Below are positions 25,450-35,944 of a DNA stretch of 63,595 bases, in pieces (position 1 is the first letter of the stretch; every line of letters starts with the position of its first letter). The DNA comes from Gammaproteobacteria bacterium. Its GTDB lineage: Bacteria; Pseudomonadota; Gammaproteobacteria; Xanthomonadales; Rhodanobacteraceae. Under the pieces are notes generated by a model. It worked only from the letters and a program-made list of their open reading frames with translations. It was not told the DNA's origin and searched no databases. The translations under genes and the position numbers were made by a program. The stretch lies in the NCBI GenBank assembly GCA_004295005.1, contig SHNG01000042.1, forward strand, positions 1-63,595, in the 5' to 3' direction.

Positions 25450-27435
25450 TCAGGGCAACGCTGCTCCAACCTGCGCGCCCGCGCGTTCGGCCAGGTCCAG
25501 GTGCAGGATGCGGCGCAGCTCAAGGATGGCCGGCGCCGTCTGCTGCACGCTGTGTCCGGATTCGATGACCTTTTCCGACAGCGCGCCGTCAAGATGCGCG
25601 CTTCGATAGGGCACCAGTCCGTCATCGGATTGTTCAAGCGGAACCGAACCATCGCTGCGCGCAATGATCGAGTGGTAGCGCACGCGCGGCGAGATTGGCA
25701 AATCGGCACTCGCGCGCACGAATGGATCATGCTCGTCGAGGTTGTCGATGCTGTTGGGCAGGCGCACCGGCGCATCATCCGGCGCCTGCGTTGCCTGCGC
25801 TACAGGTGCGAACTGCAGGAGCTCGGTGAAGCCTTGCAGCAAGGTCAAGGGCAGGCGCACCAGCCTTGAAAGCCAGCGCCCAAGCCGCTTGCCGGCCACG
25901 ACGGTGCCGCGATGCGGCGTTGCGATGAACACCACGCGTTCAAACTGGGGCATGGGATCGAAACGCAGCAGAACATTCATCCGCGAACGCATCGCGTCCT
26001 GCTGCTTTGCATCCAGTCTGTACTCACTCTGCGCCCAATGCCACAACTGTTGGTCAGCCTTCGACACCATCAGGCGCGCGATCACGCCGCCCATGCTGTG
26101 TCCGACCAGCACCATGTCACGTGACGCCGGTGCAGTGCCGCCCGGGTCGAAGTGCTGGAGCGTGCGTGAGAGCACGCGACGGATCGCGGCATGGTTCAAC
26201 AGCACCGGCGCATTGGTCGGGTAGTACACCTGCCAGATCTGGAAATTCCGGCGCAACACGGGGTCACCCTGGATTTCGTTGGCGACATTGACCCAGGCTT
26301 CCGGGCTGCTGGCGATGCCATGCAACATCAGGATGATCCGCCGCTGCGGGTCGTAGGGTTGCATCAGGTAGAGATGCGGGCGGTCGATGCCCTTGTCGCG
26401 CCCGAACAGGCTGCGCAGCGACTGCCGATTGAAGCCCGATCGCGCCAGCCACAATCCGTAACCCGCAGTGAAGTTGGCCGCCAAAGGCAACGTTTGCCCA
26501 CGCAACGCAATGCTGTCTTCGTTGTAGGGATCATGCACGCTGACCTGCACTTCGCGCGTGGCAAGCACGTCCGCCAGGTTCTCGCCCGGGAATCGGAACA
26601 AGACCGTGATGCCGGGTGATGGCATCTCGCTCCACAGCGGCACGCGCCGATGCGGGTGTGCGGATTCATCAGGCAGCGAAGCCACGGCAGCAACCGGGTC
26701 GTCTTCAATCACCGCCACCAGCTCGGCACCGAAGCCATCGCGTCGCCAGGTGCTGCGCATGCCCTTGAATGCCAGCGATGAGGCCGGCAGCAACTCTTTG
26801 GGTGCCTGCACACCAACGGGCAGGCGAATGCCGGAAAGATCGATTCGATAGCTCCAACCCGCGCGCGTGATGCGTCCTCCTGCGGCGGGCTCCGGATTTC
26901 CGGCGGCGCGCAGGCGCAGACTCTCCTCAAACAGGAGCGTGACTGCCTCCTGCACGGCATAGTTGTACCAGTCGCGCACCTGTACCTGGCGATCCTCGAA
27001 CGCACGCTCCCCGGGGTTGCGCCCGCTGAAGAACAGGTAGGCATAGGCATGTCGCGCTGCTTCCAGCCAGGCCCCGATACGTTCATCGTCGTTGTCGCTG
27101 GTGCCTTTGATCGACATTGCATGTTGAAGCCAGAGTTCCGACAGGGCCGACATGCGTCGCTCGTCGCTGATGCCTGGCGCAATCTTCATTCCCTGGATGC
27201 AGTCGGGCGTGGAAATCGCGCAAGCACCCACATCCAATCCGGTGACACGGATGGACTGCGTGGTCATTGCACTGAGGTTGCCGGTTGTCAGCATATCGCC
27301 ACGCTGAAGCGTGATGTACTCGCCTGGCGTCATCGGCTCCAGCTTCACGACCGGCGCAAACTGGCGCAGGGTCGCGCAACCGGCCGCGGACAGGGCGAGC
27401 AGCGATGCGATGAAAACGCGAGTCCAGTTCTTCAT
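25450..27435 (-). CDS. Large lipoprotein alpha/beta hydrolase (lipase/esterase-like)
   Basis: A 661-residue protein with a lipoprotein signal peptide (lipobox L-S-A-A-G-C, Cys about residue 19). The N-terminal about 360 residues form an unassigned helical and beta region. The hydrolase fold begins I-I-L-M-L-H-G-I-A-S-S (oxyanion region). The nucleophile elbow is G-H-S-M-G-G, and V-F-I-A-T-P-H-R-G follows. A late E-S-G-H-S-V supplies the candidate catalytic His. It resembles PGAP1-like/triacylglycerol lipase-type esterases fused to a membrane-tethered N-terminal part. Substrate unknown. It lies downstream of the tetR gene on the same strand with a 94-base gap, so it may be co-regulated. Confidence 0.82.
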   Translation of the reverse strand: MKNWTRVFIASLLALSAAGCATLRQFAPVVKLEPMTPGEYITLQRGDMLTTGNLSAMTTQSIRVTGLDVGACAISTPDCIQGMKIAPGISDERRMSALSELWLQHAMSIKGTSDNDDERIGAWLEAARHAYAYLFFSGRNPGERAFEDRQVQVRDWYNYAVQEAVTLLFEESLRLRAAGNPEPAAGGRITRAGWSYRIDLSGIRLPVGVQAPKELLPASSLAFKGMRSTWRRDGFGAELVAVIEDDPVAAVASLPDESAHPHRRVPLWSEMPSPGITVLFRFPGENLADVLATREVQVSVHDPYNEDSIALRGQTLPLAANFTAGYGLWLARSGFNRQSLRSLFGRDKGIDRPHLYLMQPYDPQRRIILMLHGIASSPEAWVNVANEIQGDPVLRRNFQIWQVYYPTNAPVLLNHAAIRRVLSRTLQHFDPGGTAPASRDMVLVGHSMGGVIARLMVSKADQQLWHWAQSEYRLDAKQQDAMRSRMNVLLRFDPMPQFERVVFIATPHRGTVVAGKRLGRWLSRLVRLPLTLLQGFTELLQFAPVAQATQAPDDAPVRLPNSIDNLDEHDPFVRASADLPISPRVRYHSIIARSDGSVPLEQSDDGLVPYRSAHLDGALSEKVIESGHSVQQTAPAILELRRILHLDLAERAGAQVGAALP

Positions 27436-27529
27436 GGCACCTCGTCGGCCTCACCTTGCGCGATGTCGACTAGCAGCGCGATCAAACACTCCATGCCCGG
27501 CCCATTGAGGGAACGGACGTTCACGCATT

Positions 27530-28177
27530 TCACCTTGGTTGCAGTTGATCGAGCAACATGGCGCGATGAATCTGGCGCACCTGGTCCAGCGGGAATTCGC
27601 CATCCTTGCGCAGGATCAGCTTGCTCACCAGCCACAGGAAGGCCGGTGCAGTGGAAAGCGCGAACAGCTTGGTCAACGGACTGTTTCTCAACAGCCCCGC
27701 TCGCACGCACGCGTCGATCAAGGCCTGTTCCTGGGCGCGGTACTGAATCACGACTTCTTCATGCCAATGCCGGATCAGATCCGGCACCCGATTGCTTTCG
27801 GTCAGCAACAAGCGGAACAACTCGGTGAATACCGGGTTCTGCACCATGCGATACAGACGATCAAGGTAGGTATCCACCATTTCCTCCAGTGATTCCGACC
27901 CATCCGGCTTCCAAACCACCTTCGAATCCACCCCCGCAACCTTCAGCGCCTCGGTGAGCAGCGCCTCGAAGATGGCGTCCTTGCCCCGGTAATGCGCATA
28001 GACCCCGGTTTTGGTAAGGCCGGCGCGGGCGGCGATGTCTTCAATGCGGGTATCGGTGAAGCCATTGGCACCAAATTCCACCCGCGCGGCTTCCAGAATC
28101 AGGCGCGAGCGGTCTTCCGGCCGGAGCCGAACCCGCTTGCGTTGGCTCGTGGAGGATGAATTTCCATTCATGCGCAT
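27530..28177 (-). CDS. TetR/AcrR family transcriptional regulator
   Basis: A 215-residue repressor. The N-terminal HTH reads R-L-I-L-E-A-A-R-V-E-F-G-A-N-G-F and I-A-A-R-A-G-L-T-K-T-G-V-Y-A-H-Y-R-G-K-D, the standard TetR DNA-binding domain (about residues 25-75). The C-terminal region is a helical ligand-binding domain. It is divergent from the efflux/export operon, with palindromic DNA between them, so it most likely represses that operon and itself. The start could be ATG 28177 or 28171. Confidence 0.93.
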   Translation of the reverse strand: MRMNGNSSSTSQRKRVRLRPEDRSRLILEAARVEFGANGFTDTRIEDIAARAGLTKTGVYAHYRGKDAIFEALLTEALKVAGVDSKVVWKPDGSESLEEMVDTYLDRLYRMVQNPVFTELFRLLLTESNRVPDLIRHWHEEVVIQYRAQEQALIDACVRAGLLRNSPLTKLFALSTAPAFLWLVSKLILRKDGEFPLDQVRQIHRAMLLDQLQPR

Positions 28178-28191
28178 ACTCTACCTGCTAT

Positions 28192-28212
28192 TGACCCACT
28201 GGTCAGTATAAT
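28192..28212. promoter_or_regulatory. TetR-type operator and -10 box in divergent promoter
   Basis: A perfect inverted repeat TGACC-CACT-GGTCA (28192-28205) is followed directly by TATAAT (28207-28212). It lies 15 bases in front of the tetR start. A good -35 box at the normal distance is not visible (CCTGCT), so use as an activated or weak promoter is possible. On the other strand TATTAT overlaps the same place. Confidence 0.6.
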
Positions 28213-28365
28213 ACGATAATGACCCGTGATTCATTTATTGACCTGAATCAAGGCGCCTTCGCTCTCCCGGCAATACATTGCAACCCGAAGGGCAGCCGAA
28301 CCGGCCATGCACCCGACCAACCCCGACCAGTCCTGCGAAACCGGACTGAGGCAGCAACAAAAACC

Positions 28366-29832
28366 ATGATTCCTTCCTTGAAACGCCAAGCCAGCCAACC
28401 GTCGAAGTTGATTCTTGTCGCCTGCATCCTCGTGGCCAGCCTGACCGGCTGTGTGTCGATGGCACCGCGACACACCACCCCGCCACTTCCGGTTCCGGAT
28501 AGCTGGGACACGGCCAGCGATATCAAAGGGATGTCTGCCACTGATCTGGCCTGGAGCGTGTATTTCACCGATCCACTCCTGCAACAACTGATCAAGACGG
28601 CCCTCACCAACAACCGCGACCTGCGAATTGCCGCCTTGCGCAGCGAAGAAGCACGTGCCGCATTTCGCATTCAGCGCGCCGACCAGTTTCCCACGCTCGG
28701 CCTGGCCGCCCAGGGAGCAAGAGCACGGGTACCCGGCGACTTGAATGCCGCAGGCGTCTCCGCCCTCGGCAGCGAATATCGCGCGGAAGTCGGTTTGAGC
28801 AGTTGGGAGATCGACCTGTGGGGACGCGTGCGCAACCTGAAGGAGTCCGCCCTGGAACGCTGGCTGGCAACCGAGGCCGGCCATCGCTCTGCCGAACTTG
28901 CATTGATCGCCCAGGTCGCGGATGGCTATATCGGCCTGCGTGAATTTGACGAGCGCTTGCAACGCGCACGCCACACGGTTGAAACACGCGAAGAATCCCA
29001 GCGCATCTTCAGCCGTCGATTTGAACTTGGCGCAGCATCCAACCTCGAGTTGCAGCAGGTAAAAACCCTGTTGGCCCAGGCCAGGTCCCTGCAACTGCAA
29101 CTGGAACAACAACGCGCCGCGCAACTGCATGCGCTAGGCCAACTGGTCGGCGCACATCCCGGACCGTTGCCGCCGGCTTTGTCGTTCGAGAAATCCGCCG
29201 TACTGGCCGAGCTTTCAACGGGTCTGCCTTCCGACCTGCTGCTCGCGCGCCCGGACATCATCGCTGCCGAACACAAGCTTCGCGCCGCCAACGCCGATAT
29301 CGGCGCCGCGCGCGCCGCCTTCCTGCCGCGGATCGCATTGACCGGTTCATTTGGCAGTGCCAGCGCGGAACTCGAGGGGCTGTTCGAATCCGGCAGTCGG
29401 GCCTGGTCCTTCGCGCCAGTGCTGTCTTTGCCGATCTTCGATACGGGTCGCCGGCGTGCCAACCTTGAGCTCAGCGAAGTTCGTCGCGACATCGCCGTAG
29501 CCGAGTACGAAAAAGCCATCCAGACCGCATTCCGCGAAGTTGCCGATGGCTTGAGCGCACGTCACTGGCTCAGGCAGCGACTCGACGTGCAGCACACGGC
29601 ATTGGACGCCCAGGCCGAACGCGCGCGCCTGGCCCAACTGCGCTACGCCAACGGTTCGGCCACGTATCTTGAAGTGCTCGACGCCCAGCGCGATCTGCTC
29701 GAAGCCGAGCAACAGCAGGTACAAGTGCAGCGCGCGTTGTTGTCCAGCCAGATTGCACTTTATGCGGCACTTGGCGGCGGCACGACATCACCCTCCACCT
29801 CCACCGAATCTGCGCAACCAGAAAATCCGTAA
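28366..29832 (+). CDS. Outer-membrane efflux lipoprotein, NodT/OprM family
   Basis: A 488-residue protein. The lipoprotein signal ends L-T-G-C (start ATG 28366 chosen for this). Two OEP repeats follow, with the typical N-N-R-D-L-R-I-A-A-L-R and R-P-D-I-I-A-A-E-H-K-L-R-A-A-N-A-D-I-G-A-A-R segments and the long helical-barrel heptads. It forms the TolC-like exit duct of a tripartite exporter. It is first in a four-gene unit with HlyD, RbbA-like and YhhJ-like genes, separated by 3, 4 and 1 bases, so together they can span both membranes. Confidence 0.93.
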   Translation: MIPSLKRQASQPSKLILVACILVASLTGCVSMAPRHTTPPLPVPDSWDTASDIKGMSATDLAWSVYFTDPLLQQLIKTALTNNRDLRIAALRSEEARAAFRIQRADQFPTLGLAAQGARARVPGDLNAAGVSALGSEYRAEVGLSSWEIDLWGRVRNLKESALERWLATEAGHRSAELALIAQVADGYIGLREFDERLQRARHTVETREESQRIFSRRFELGAASNLELQQVKTLLAQARSLQLQLEQQRAAQLHALGQLVGAHPGPLPPALSFEKSAVLAELSTGLPSDLLLARPDIIAAEHKLRAANADIGAARAAFLPRIALTGSFGSASAELEGLFESGSRAWSFAPVLSLPIFDTGRRRANLELSEVRRDIAVAEYEKAIQTAFREVADGLSARHWLRQRLDVQHTALDAQAERARLAQLRYANGSATYLEVLDAQRDLLEAEQQQVQVQRALLSSQIALYAALGGGTTSPSTSTESAQPENP

Positions 29833-29835
29833 GGC

Positions 29836-30936
29836 ATGACGATGAAATCCGCATCCAACAAGAAAACACTGATCAAGCTCGCCCTCGTTGCGGGCGTCCT
29901 GATACTTGCCTGGTTCGGCTGGTCCAAACTTTCCACCGACGCCATCGACAAGGGCTTCATCAGCGGCAATGGCCGTCTGGAAGCGGTGGAGGTTGATGTC
30001 GCCACCAAGCTGCCAGGCCGCGTGGAAGAAATATTGGTCAGCGAAGGCGACTTCGTGACCAGCGGACAAGTATTGGCCAGAATGCAACTGGATACCCTCG
30101 AGGCACAAAGCGCGGAAGCCGAGGCCGGTCGACGGCAAGCCGAGCATGCTGCCACCGCCGCCGAAGCGCAGGTATCCCTGCGCCAGAGCGACGTGCTCGC
30201 CATGAAGGCGCAGGTGGTCCAGCGCGAAGCAGAGCTGGATTCCGCTCGCCGCCGCTTTTCACGATCCGAAACACTCTCCAGGGAAGGTGCCGCGTCGCTG
30301 CAGGAACTCGATGACGACCGTGCACGCGTGCGTGGTGCCGAGGCGGCATTGAACGCGACCCGCGCCCAGGTCGCAGCAGCCGAAGCCGCCGTGGTTGCCG
30401 CGCAGGCGCAGCTGGTTGGCGCGCACTCCAGCGTCGATGCCGCCGCCGCCACGGTGGAGCGCATCAATGCCGACATTGCCGACAGCGTGCTCAGGGCGCC
30501 GCGCGACGGGCGCGTGCAAGTGCGCGTGGCGCAGCCTGGCGAAGTGCTCGGCGCAGGCGGGCGCGTGCTCAACCTGCTCGACCTGTCCGATGTCTACATG
30601 ACCTTCTTCATTCCGGAAACGATTGCCGGCCGCATTGCGCTCGGTAGCGAGGTGCGCATAGTGCTCGACGCGGCGCCAGGCCTGGTGATTCCCGCGAAAG
30701 TGTCGTTCATCGCCAGCCAGGCCCAGTTCACGCCGAAGACCGTGGAAACCGAGAGCGAGAGGCAGAAGCTGATGTTCCGTGTGCGCGCGCAGATCGCGCC
30801 GGAACTGCTGAAAAAATACATCGAACAGGTCAAGACCGGCGTACCCGGAGAGGCTTGGCTGAAACTGGACCCGAAGGCGCAGTGGCCGGCATCGCTGGCA
30901 CTGGATCCGCGCACAACGGCTATGCCAAAGGACTGA
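29836..30936 (+). CDS. HlyD/YhiI-like periplasmic adaptor (membrane fusion protein)
   Basis: A 366-residue protein. An N-terminal membrane helix ([15 protein letters not shown]) is followed by a lipoyl-like beta domain ([20 protein letters not shown]), an alpha-helical hairpin of about 140 residues rich in Ala/Gln/Glu, the second lipoyl half ([15 protein letters not shown]) and a beta-barrel domain. This is the standard adaptor layout. In enterobacteria the homologous set is yhiI-rbbA-yhhJ; here an outer-membrane factor is added in front. Confidence 0.92.
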   Translation: MTMKSASNKKTLIKLALVAGVLILAWFGWSKLSTDAIDKGFISGNGRLEAVEVDVATKLPGRVEEILVSEGDFVTSGQVLARMQLDTLEAQSAEAEAGRRQAEHAATAAEAQVSLRQSDVLAMKAQVVQREAELDSARRRFSRSETLSREGAASLQELDDDRARVRGAEAALNATRAQVAAAEAAVVAAQAQLVGAHSSVDAAAATVERINADIADSVLRAPRDGRVQVRVAQPGEVLGAGGRVLNLLDLSDVYMTFFIPETIAGRIALGSEVRIVLDAAPGLVIPAKVSFIASQAQFTPKTVETESERQKLMFRVRAQIAPELLKKYIEQVKTGVPGEAWLKLDPKAQWPASLALDPRTTAMPKD

Positions 30937-30940
30937 GCCG

Positions 30941-33688
30941 ATGTCCGCACAGGCCATCCGCGATCCGGTCGCACGGCTGCGTGGCGTGCGCTTGCGTTAC
31001 CGCAAGGTCGAAGCACTCGCAGGCATCGACCAGGATCTCCCCTCCGGCTGCATGGTCGGACTGATCGGCCCGGATGGCGTCGGCAAGTCGAGCCTGCTTT
31101 CGCTGATTGCAGGCGCGCGCAAGATCCAGGAAGGCACGGTGGAAGTGCTCGGCGGCGACATGCGTGAGCGCAGCCATCGCAATCGGATCTGCCCGCGCAT
31201 CGCCTACATGCCGCAGGGATTGGGACGCAATCTGTATCCAACCTTGTCGGTGGAGGAAAACCTCCAATTCTTTGCGCGCTTGTTCGGACACGATGCCGAC
31301 GAACGGCGGCGACGCATCGACGATTTGACCAAATCCACCGGCCTGCACAAATTCCTCGGCCGTCCGGCCGGAAAGCTTTCCGGTGGCATGAAGCAAAAGC
31401 TCGGCCTGTGCTGCGCTCTGATCCACGATCCGGACCTGCTGATTCTTGATGAGCCAACCACCGGCGTTGATCCGCTGGCACGCGCGCAGTTCTGGGAACT
31501 GATCGACCGCATCCGCGGCCAGCGCCCGCACATGAGCGTGCTGGTGGCGACCGCCTACATGGACGAGGCCCAGCGCTTCGACTGGCTGATGGCGATGGAC
31601 GACGGCAAGGTGCTAGCCGCCGGCACCGCACAGGAATTGTTCGAACGCACCGGCACCGATTCGCTGGAAGCGGCTTTCATCGCCCTGCTGCCGAAGGAGA
31701 AGACCCGCGACCACGTCACGGTGACGATCCCGCCACTTGAGGCCGACGCTGATGACATCGCGATCGAGGCCAAGGGTCTGACCATGCGCTTCGGCGATTT
31801 CGTCGCCGTCGACCATGTGTCTTTTCGCATTCGCCGCGGCGAAATCTTCGGCTTCCTCGGCTCCAACGGCTGCGGCAAGTCCACCACCATGAAGATGCTG
31901 ACCGGCCTGCTCGAAGCCAGCGAGGGCCAAGCGTGGCTGTTCGGCCAACGGGTCGACTCGAAGGACATCGAAACGCGCCGACGCGTCGGTTACATGTCGC
32001 AGGCGTTCTCGCTGTATGGCGAACTCACCGTCGCGCAGAACCTGGTGCTGCACGCACGCCTGTTCAGTGTGCCCGATGCCGACATCCCGGTGCGGGTGCA
32101 GGAAATGGCCGAACGCTTCGACCTGATCGAGGCGATGGACAGCCTGCCCGACAGCCTTCCGCTGGGCATGCGCCAACGCCTGTCGCTGGCGGTGGCGATG
32201 GTGCACAAGCCCGAGATGCTGATCCTCGACGAGCCAACCTCGGGCGTGGACCCGGTGGCGCGCGATGCCTTCTGGCGCCTGCTGGTGGAGCTTTCGCGGC
32301 GCGACCAGGTGACGATCTTCATATCCACCCACTTCATGAACGAGGCCGAACGCTGCGACCGCATGTCGATGATGCACGCCGGCAAGGTGCTCGACAGCGA
32401 CGCACCGGCGAAGCTGGTGGAAAAGCGCGGCGCGAAGACGCTTGAAGAAGCCTTTATCGGCTATCTGCTCGAGGCCGAAGGCACGCAGGATGCCGGCAAC
32501 ACGCCACCCGCGCCGGTGCAGGCGAAAACTTCCGAAAGCGCTGCCGATGCGCATTCGCGGCGCGCGCCGTTCAGCCTGCAACGCATGTTCAGCTACCTGT
32601 GGCGCGAAGCGCTGGAACTTCAGCGCGACCCGATTCGCGCAAGCCTGGCATTGGGCGGATCGATCCTTTTGATGTTCGTGATCGGTTTCGGCATCAGCAT
32701 GGACGTGCAGGATCTGCGCTACGCCGTGCTCGACCGCGACAACAGCACGCTCAGCCGCGACTACGCGCTGCAATTGTCGGGCTCGCGCTACTTCATCGAG
32801 CAGCCGGCGGTCAGCGACTACGACGACCTGGATCGGCGCATGCGCAGCGGCGAGTTGTCGCTGGCCATCGAGATTCCGCACGGCTTCATGCGCGACGCGC
32901 TGCGTGGCAACGGCGTGCAGATCGCTGCCTGGATCGATGGCTCCATGCCTGCCCGCTCCGAAACCGTGCAGGGTTACGTGCAAGGCATGCACCAGACCTG
33001 GCTGGCCACGCAGGCGGCGGCCATGGGAATCGGCATGACATCCGCCGCCAGCGTGGAGACGCGCTTCCGCTACAACCCCGACGTGAAGAGCCTGCCGGCG
33101 ATGGTGCCTGCGGTTATCCCGATCCTGCTGCTGATGCTGCCGGCGATGCTGACCGCGCTGGCCGTGGTGCGTGAAAAGGAAACCGGATCGATCACCAACC
33201 TCTACGTCACCCCGGTCACCCGCAGCGAGTTTCTGCTTGGCAAACAGTTGCCATACGTCGGCCTCGCAATGATCAACTTCTTCCTCATGTCACTGCTCGC
33301 GGTGACCGTGTTCGGTGTGCCGATCAAGGGCAGTTTCCTGGTCCTGACCCTGGCCGCGCTGGCGTTCAGCTTCGCCGCGACCGGCATGGGCCTGCTGGCC
33401 TCTTCGGTCACCAAGAGCCAGATCGCGGCGATGTTCATCGCCATGATCGGCACCATCATTCCGGCCACGCAGTTCTCCGGGCTGATCGATCCGGTGTCCT
33501 CGATGGAAGGATTCGGCAAGTTCATCGGCGACATTTATCCGGCCACCTACATGGTCACGATCAGTCGCGGCGTGTTCAACAAGGCGCTGGGTTTCGCCGA
33601 CCTGGGCGGATCGCTGTGGCCGATGCTGTTGTCGGTGCCGGTCATCCTCGGTGCGGCGATCGCGCTATTGAAGAAGCAGGAGCGCTGA
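30941..33688 (+). CDS. rbbA: RbbA-like ABC exporter: two ATPase domains fused to an ABC-2 permease
   Basis: A 915-residue fusion, close to the length of E. coli RbbA. NBD1 (about 10-240) has Walker [10 protein letters not shown] and [12 protein letters not shown]2 (about 275-510) has [10 protein letters not shown], the altered signature L-P-L-G-M-R-Q-R-L and [12 protein letters not shown]. After a linker with R-R-A-P-F, the ABC-2 membrane part (about 565-915) has one TM helix, a periplasmic loop of about 180 residues and five more TM helices. It hydrolyses ATP for export. RbbA has also been reported as ribosome-associated; the gene context here supports transport. Confidence 0.9.
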   Translation: MSAQAIRDPVARLRGVRLRYRKVEALAGIDQDLPSGCMVGLIGPDGVGKSSLLSLIAGARKIQEGTVEVLGGDMRERSHRNRICPRIAYMPQGLGRNLYPTLSVEENLQFFARLFGHDADERRRRIDDLTKSTGLHKFLGRPAGKLSGGMKQKLGLCCALIHDPDLLILDEPTTGVDPLARAQFWELIDRIRGQRPHMSVLVATAYMDEAQRFDWLMAMDDGKVLAAGTAQELFERTGTDSLEAAFIALLPKEKTRDHVTVTIPPLEADADDIAIEAKGLTMRFGDFVAVDHVSFRIRRGEIFGFLGSNGCGKSTTMKMLTGLLEASEGQAWLFGQRVDSKDIETRRRVGYMSQAFSLYGELTVAQNLVLHARLFSVPDADIPVRVQEMAERFDLIEAMDSLPDSLPLGMRQRLSLAVAMVHKPEMLILDEPTSGVDPVARDAFWRLLVELSRRDQVTIFISTHFMNEAERCDRMSMMHAGKVLDSDAPAKLVEKRGAKTLEEAFIGYLLEAEGTQDAGNTPPAPVQAKTSESAADAHSRRAPFSLQRMFSYLWREALELQRDPIRASLALGGSILLMFVIGFGISMDVQDLRYAVLDRDNSTLSRDYALQLSGSRYFIEQPAVSDYDDLDRRMRSGELSLAIEIPHGFMRDALRGNGVQIAAWIDGSMPARSETVQGYVQGMHQTWLATQAAAMGIGMTSAASVETRFRYNPDVKSLPAMVPAVIPILLLMLPAMLTALAVVREKETGSITNLYVTPVTRSEFLLGKQLPYVGLAMINFFLMSLLAVTVFGVPIKGSFLVLTLAALAFSFAATGMGLLASSVTKSQIAAMFIAMIGTIIPATQFSGLIDPVSSMEGFGKFIGDIYPATYMVTISRGVFNKALGFADLGGSLWPMLLSVPVILGAAIALLKKQER

Positions 33689-33689
33689 G

Positions 33690-34835
33690 ATGGATCGTAG
33701 CGAATCCCTGGCGCGCCACCTCGCCAACATCTACCGGCTCGGGATCAAGGAGTTGTGGAGCCTCGCCCGCGATCCGATGTTGCTGGTTCTGATCGTGTAT
33801 GTGTTCACGTTGGCGGTCTACACCTCGGCCACGGCGATGCCCGACACCCTGCACAAGACGCCGATCGCGATTGTTGACGAGGACGACTCGCCACTTTCGC
33901 AACGCATCGTCTCGGCGTTTTACCCACCGCAGTTCATCACTCCGCGGGTAATCAGCATGGCCGAGGTCGATCCGGGCATGGACGCCGGGCTGTACACCTT
34001 TGCCCTGCATATCCCGCAAGGCTTCCAGCGCGACGTGCTGGCCGGACGTGCACCGCAGCTCCAGCTCAACGTGGATGCCACGCGCATGAGCCAGGCCTTT
34101 ACCGGCAGCGGAAGCGTGCAGCAGATCGTGGTCGGCGAAGTGAACGAGTTCGTGCAGCGCCAGCGCGGCACCGCCACTGCGCCAGTCGAACTCGCGTCGC
34201 GCGCCCGCTTCAACCCGGCGCTGGAGAAAGGCTGGTTCGGGGCCCTGAACAGCATCATCAACCAGATCACCATGCTGTCGATCATCCTCACCGGCGCCGC
34301 GCTGATCCGCGAGCGCGAGCACGGCACCATCGAGCATCTGTTGGTGATGCCGGTCAACCCGACCGAGATCATGCTGTCCAAGGTCTGGTCGATGGGATTG
34401 GTTGTGTTGGCGGCTTCGGCCCTGTCTCTCAACCTTGTGGTGCGCGGAATGCTGCATGTTCCGGTGGAAGGCTCGCTGCCACTGTTTTTCACCGGCGCCG
34501 CGCTGCACCTGTTCGCAACCACCTCAATGGGCATCTTCATGGCCACCGTCGCCCGCAACATGCCCCAGTTCGGCATGCTGATGGTGCTGACCATCCTGCC
34601 GCTGCAGATGCTCTCCGGTGGATCCACACCGCGCGAAAGCATGCCCCAACTGGTGCAAGACATCATGCTCGCCGCACCGACCACCCACTTCGTCGAGCTC
34701 AGCAGCGCGATCCTGTTCCGCGGTGCCGGCATCGACGTGGTGTGGAAGCAGTTCCTGGCCCTGGCGGTGATCGGTGCCGGGCTGTTCGCGCTTTCGCTGG
34801 GCCGCTTCCGCAAGACCATCGCGCAGATGGCCTGA
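33690..34835 (+). CDS. yhhJ: ABC-2 type permease, YhhJ-like
   Basis: A 381-residue membrane protein with the ABC-2 layout: one N-terminal TM ([15 protein letters not shown]), a periplasmic domain of about 190 residues beginning [13 protein letters not shown], then five TM helices. It has the conserved [16 protein letters not shown] cytoplasmic loop. It is the partner of the permease half of the RbbA-like protein; the two probably form a heterodimer. The start is one base after the rbbA stop. It is the last gene of the tetR-controlled unit. Confidence 0.92.
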   Translation: MDRSESLARHLANIYRLGIKELWSLARDPMLLVLIVYVFTLAVYTSATAMPDTLHKTPIAIVDEDDSPLSQRIVSAFYPPQFITPRVISMAEVDPGMDAGLYTFALHIPQGFQRDVLAGRAPQLQLNVDATRMSQAFTGSGSVQQIVVGEVNEFVQRQRGTATAPVELASRARFNPALEKGWFGALNSIINQITMLSIILTGAALIREREHGTIEHLLVMPVNPTEIMLSKVWSMGLVVLAASALSLNLVVRGMLHVPVEGSLPLFFTGAALHLFATTSMGIFMATVARNMPQFGMLMVLTILPLQMLSGGSTPRESMPQLVQDIMLAAPTTHFVELSSAILFRGAGIDVVWKQFLALAVIGAGLFALSLGRFRKTIAQMA

Positions 34836-34887
34836 TCCGTTCCGAGCCGACTTTATTTGTCCAGGATTCCAAGAAAGGAGAACCGCG

Positions 34888-35916
34888 ATGAACAAGACCA
34901 TGAAAGCCGCCGTCGTGCGCGCATTCAACCAACCGCTGAGCATTGAGGACGTGCCAGTGCCGCGTCCGGGCACGGGCGATGTATTGGTCAAGATCGAAGC
35001 CTGTGGCGTCTGTCACACCGACCTGCACGCCGCCGAGGGCGACTGGCCGGTGAAGCCGAATCCGCCATTCATTCCCGGCCACGAGGGCGTGGGATTCGTC
35101 GCCGCCGTGGGCGCCGGAGTCCGCCACGTCAAGGAAGGTGACCGCGTCGGCATCCCCTGGCTTTATTCGGCCTGCGGACATTGCACGCATTGCCTGGGCG
35201 GTTGGGAAACCCTGTGCGAATCGCAGCAGAACGCGGGCTACTCGGTCAATGGCGGTTTTGCCGAGTACGCGGTGGGCAATGCCGATTTTGTCGGCCATTT
35301 GCCCGCCAACGTGGGCTTCGTCGAGATTGCGCCCGTGCTGTGCGCCGGAGTCACCGTGTACAAGGGCCTGAAGATGACCGACACCAAACCCGGCGACTGG
35401 GTGGTGATCTCGGGCATCGGCGGCCTTGGCCACATGGCCGTGCAATACGCCAAGGCCATGGGCTTGAACGTGGCCGCGGTGGATGTCGATGATGCCAAGC
35501 TCAAGCTCGCCGAACGCCTTGGCGCCTCGGTCACGGTCAACGCCAAGGTCACCGATCCGGCGGCCTTCATGAAAAAGGAAATCGGCGGTGCCCACGGCGT
35601 GCTGGTGACGGCGGTATCACCAAAGGCCTTTGCCCAGGCCTCCGGCATGTTGCGCCGGGGCGGAACCATGTCCCTGGTTGGATTGCCGCCGGGTGATTTT
35701 CCGCTCGACATCTTCGGCATGGTGCTCAACGGCATCACCGTGCGCGGGTCCATCGTCGGCACCCGCCTGGATCTTGCCGAATCGCTGGCCTTTGCCGAAC
35801 AGGCCAAGGTTGCCGCCACCGTCAGCAGCGATCGCCTGGACAACATCAACGACATCTTCGCGCGCATGCACGCAGGCACGATCGAGGGCCGCGTGGTACT
35901 CGACATGAATGCCTGA
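34888..35916 (+). CDS. adhP: Zinc-dependent alcohol dehydrogenase, AdhP type
   Basis: A 342-residue MDR enzyme. The catalytic zinc ligands are in C-G-V-C-H-T-D (about 38-44) and G-H-E. The structural zinc Cys cluster C-x2-C-x2-C-x7-C is in C-G-H-C-T-H-C...C. The NAD motif is G-I-G-G-L-G-H-M. It oxidises primary alcohols or reduces aldehydes such as acetaldehyde with NAD. Start at ATG 34888, behind AAAGGAG. The DUF3141 gene follows 28 bases later, and with pta-like and ackA it forms a likely fermentation/acyl-overflow set. Confidence 0.95.
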   Translation: MNKTMKAAVVRAFNQPLSIEDVPVPRPGTGDVLVKIEACGVCHTDLHAAEGDWPVKPNPPFIPGHEGVGFVAAVGAGVRHVKEGDRVGIPWLYSACGHCTHCLGGWETLCESQQNAGYSVNGGFAEYAVGNADFVGHLPANVGFVEIAPVLCAGVTVYKGLKMTDTKPGDWVVISGIGGLGHMAVQYAKAMGLNVAAVDVDDAKLKLAERLGASVTVNAKVTDPAAFMKKEIGGAHGVLVTAVSPKAFAQASGMLRRGGTMSLVGLPPGDFPLDIFGMVLNGITVRGSIVGTRLDLAESLAFAEQAKVAATVSSDRLDNINDIFARMHAGTIEGRVVLDMNA

Positions 35917-35944
35917 GCCGCGCGGTCCGCAAGAGGAAATCGGC

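Noticed and set aside
28184-28212. A standard sigma-70 promoter for the efflux operon using TATAAT at 28207
   Set aside because: The -10 box is good, but no acceptable -35 hexamer lies 16-18 bases upstream; TTGACC is only 10 bases away. It is kept only as part of the regulatory region.
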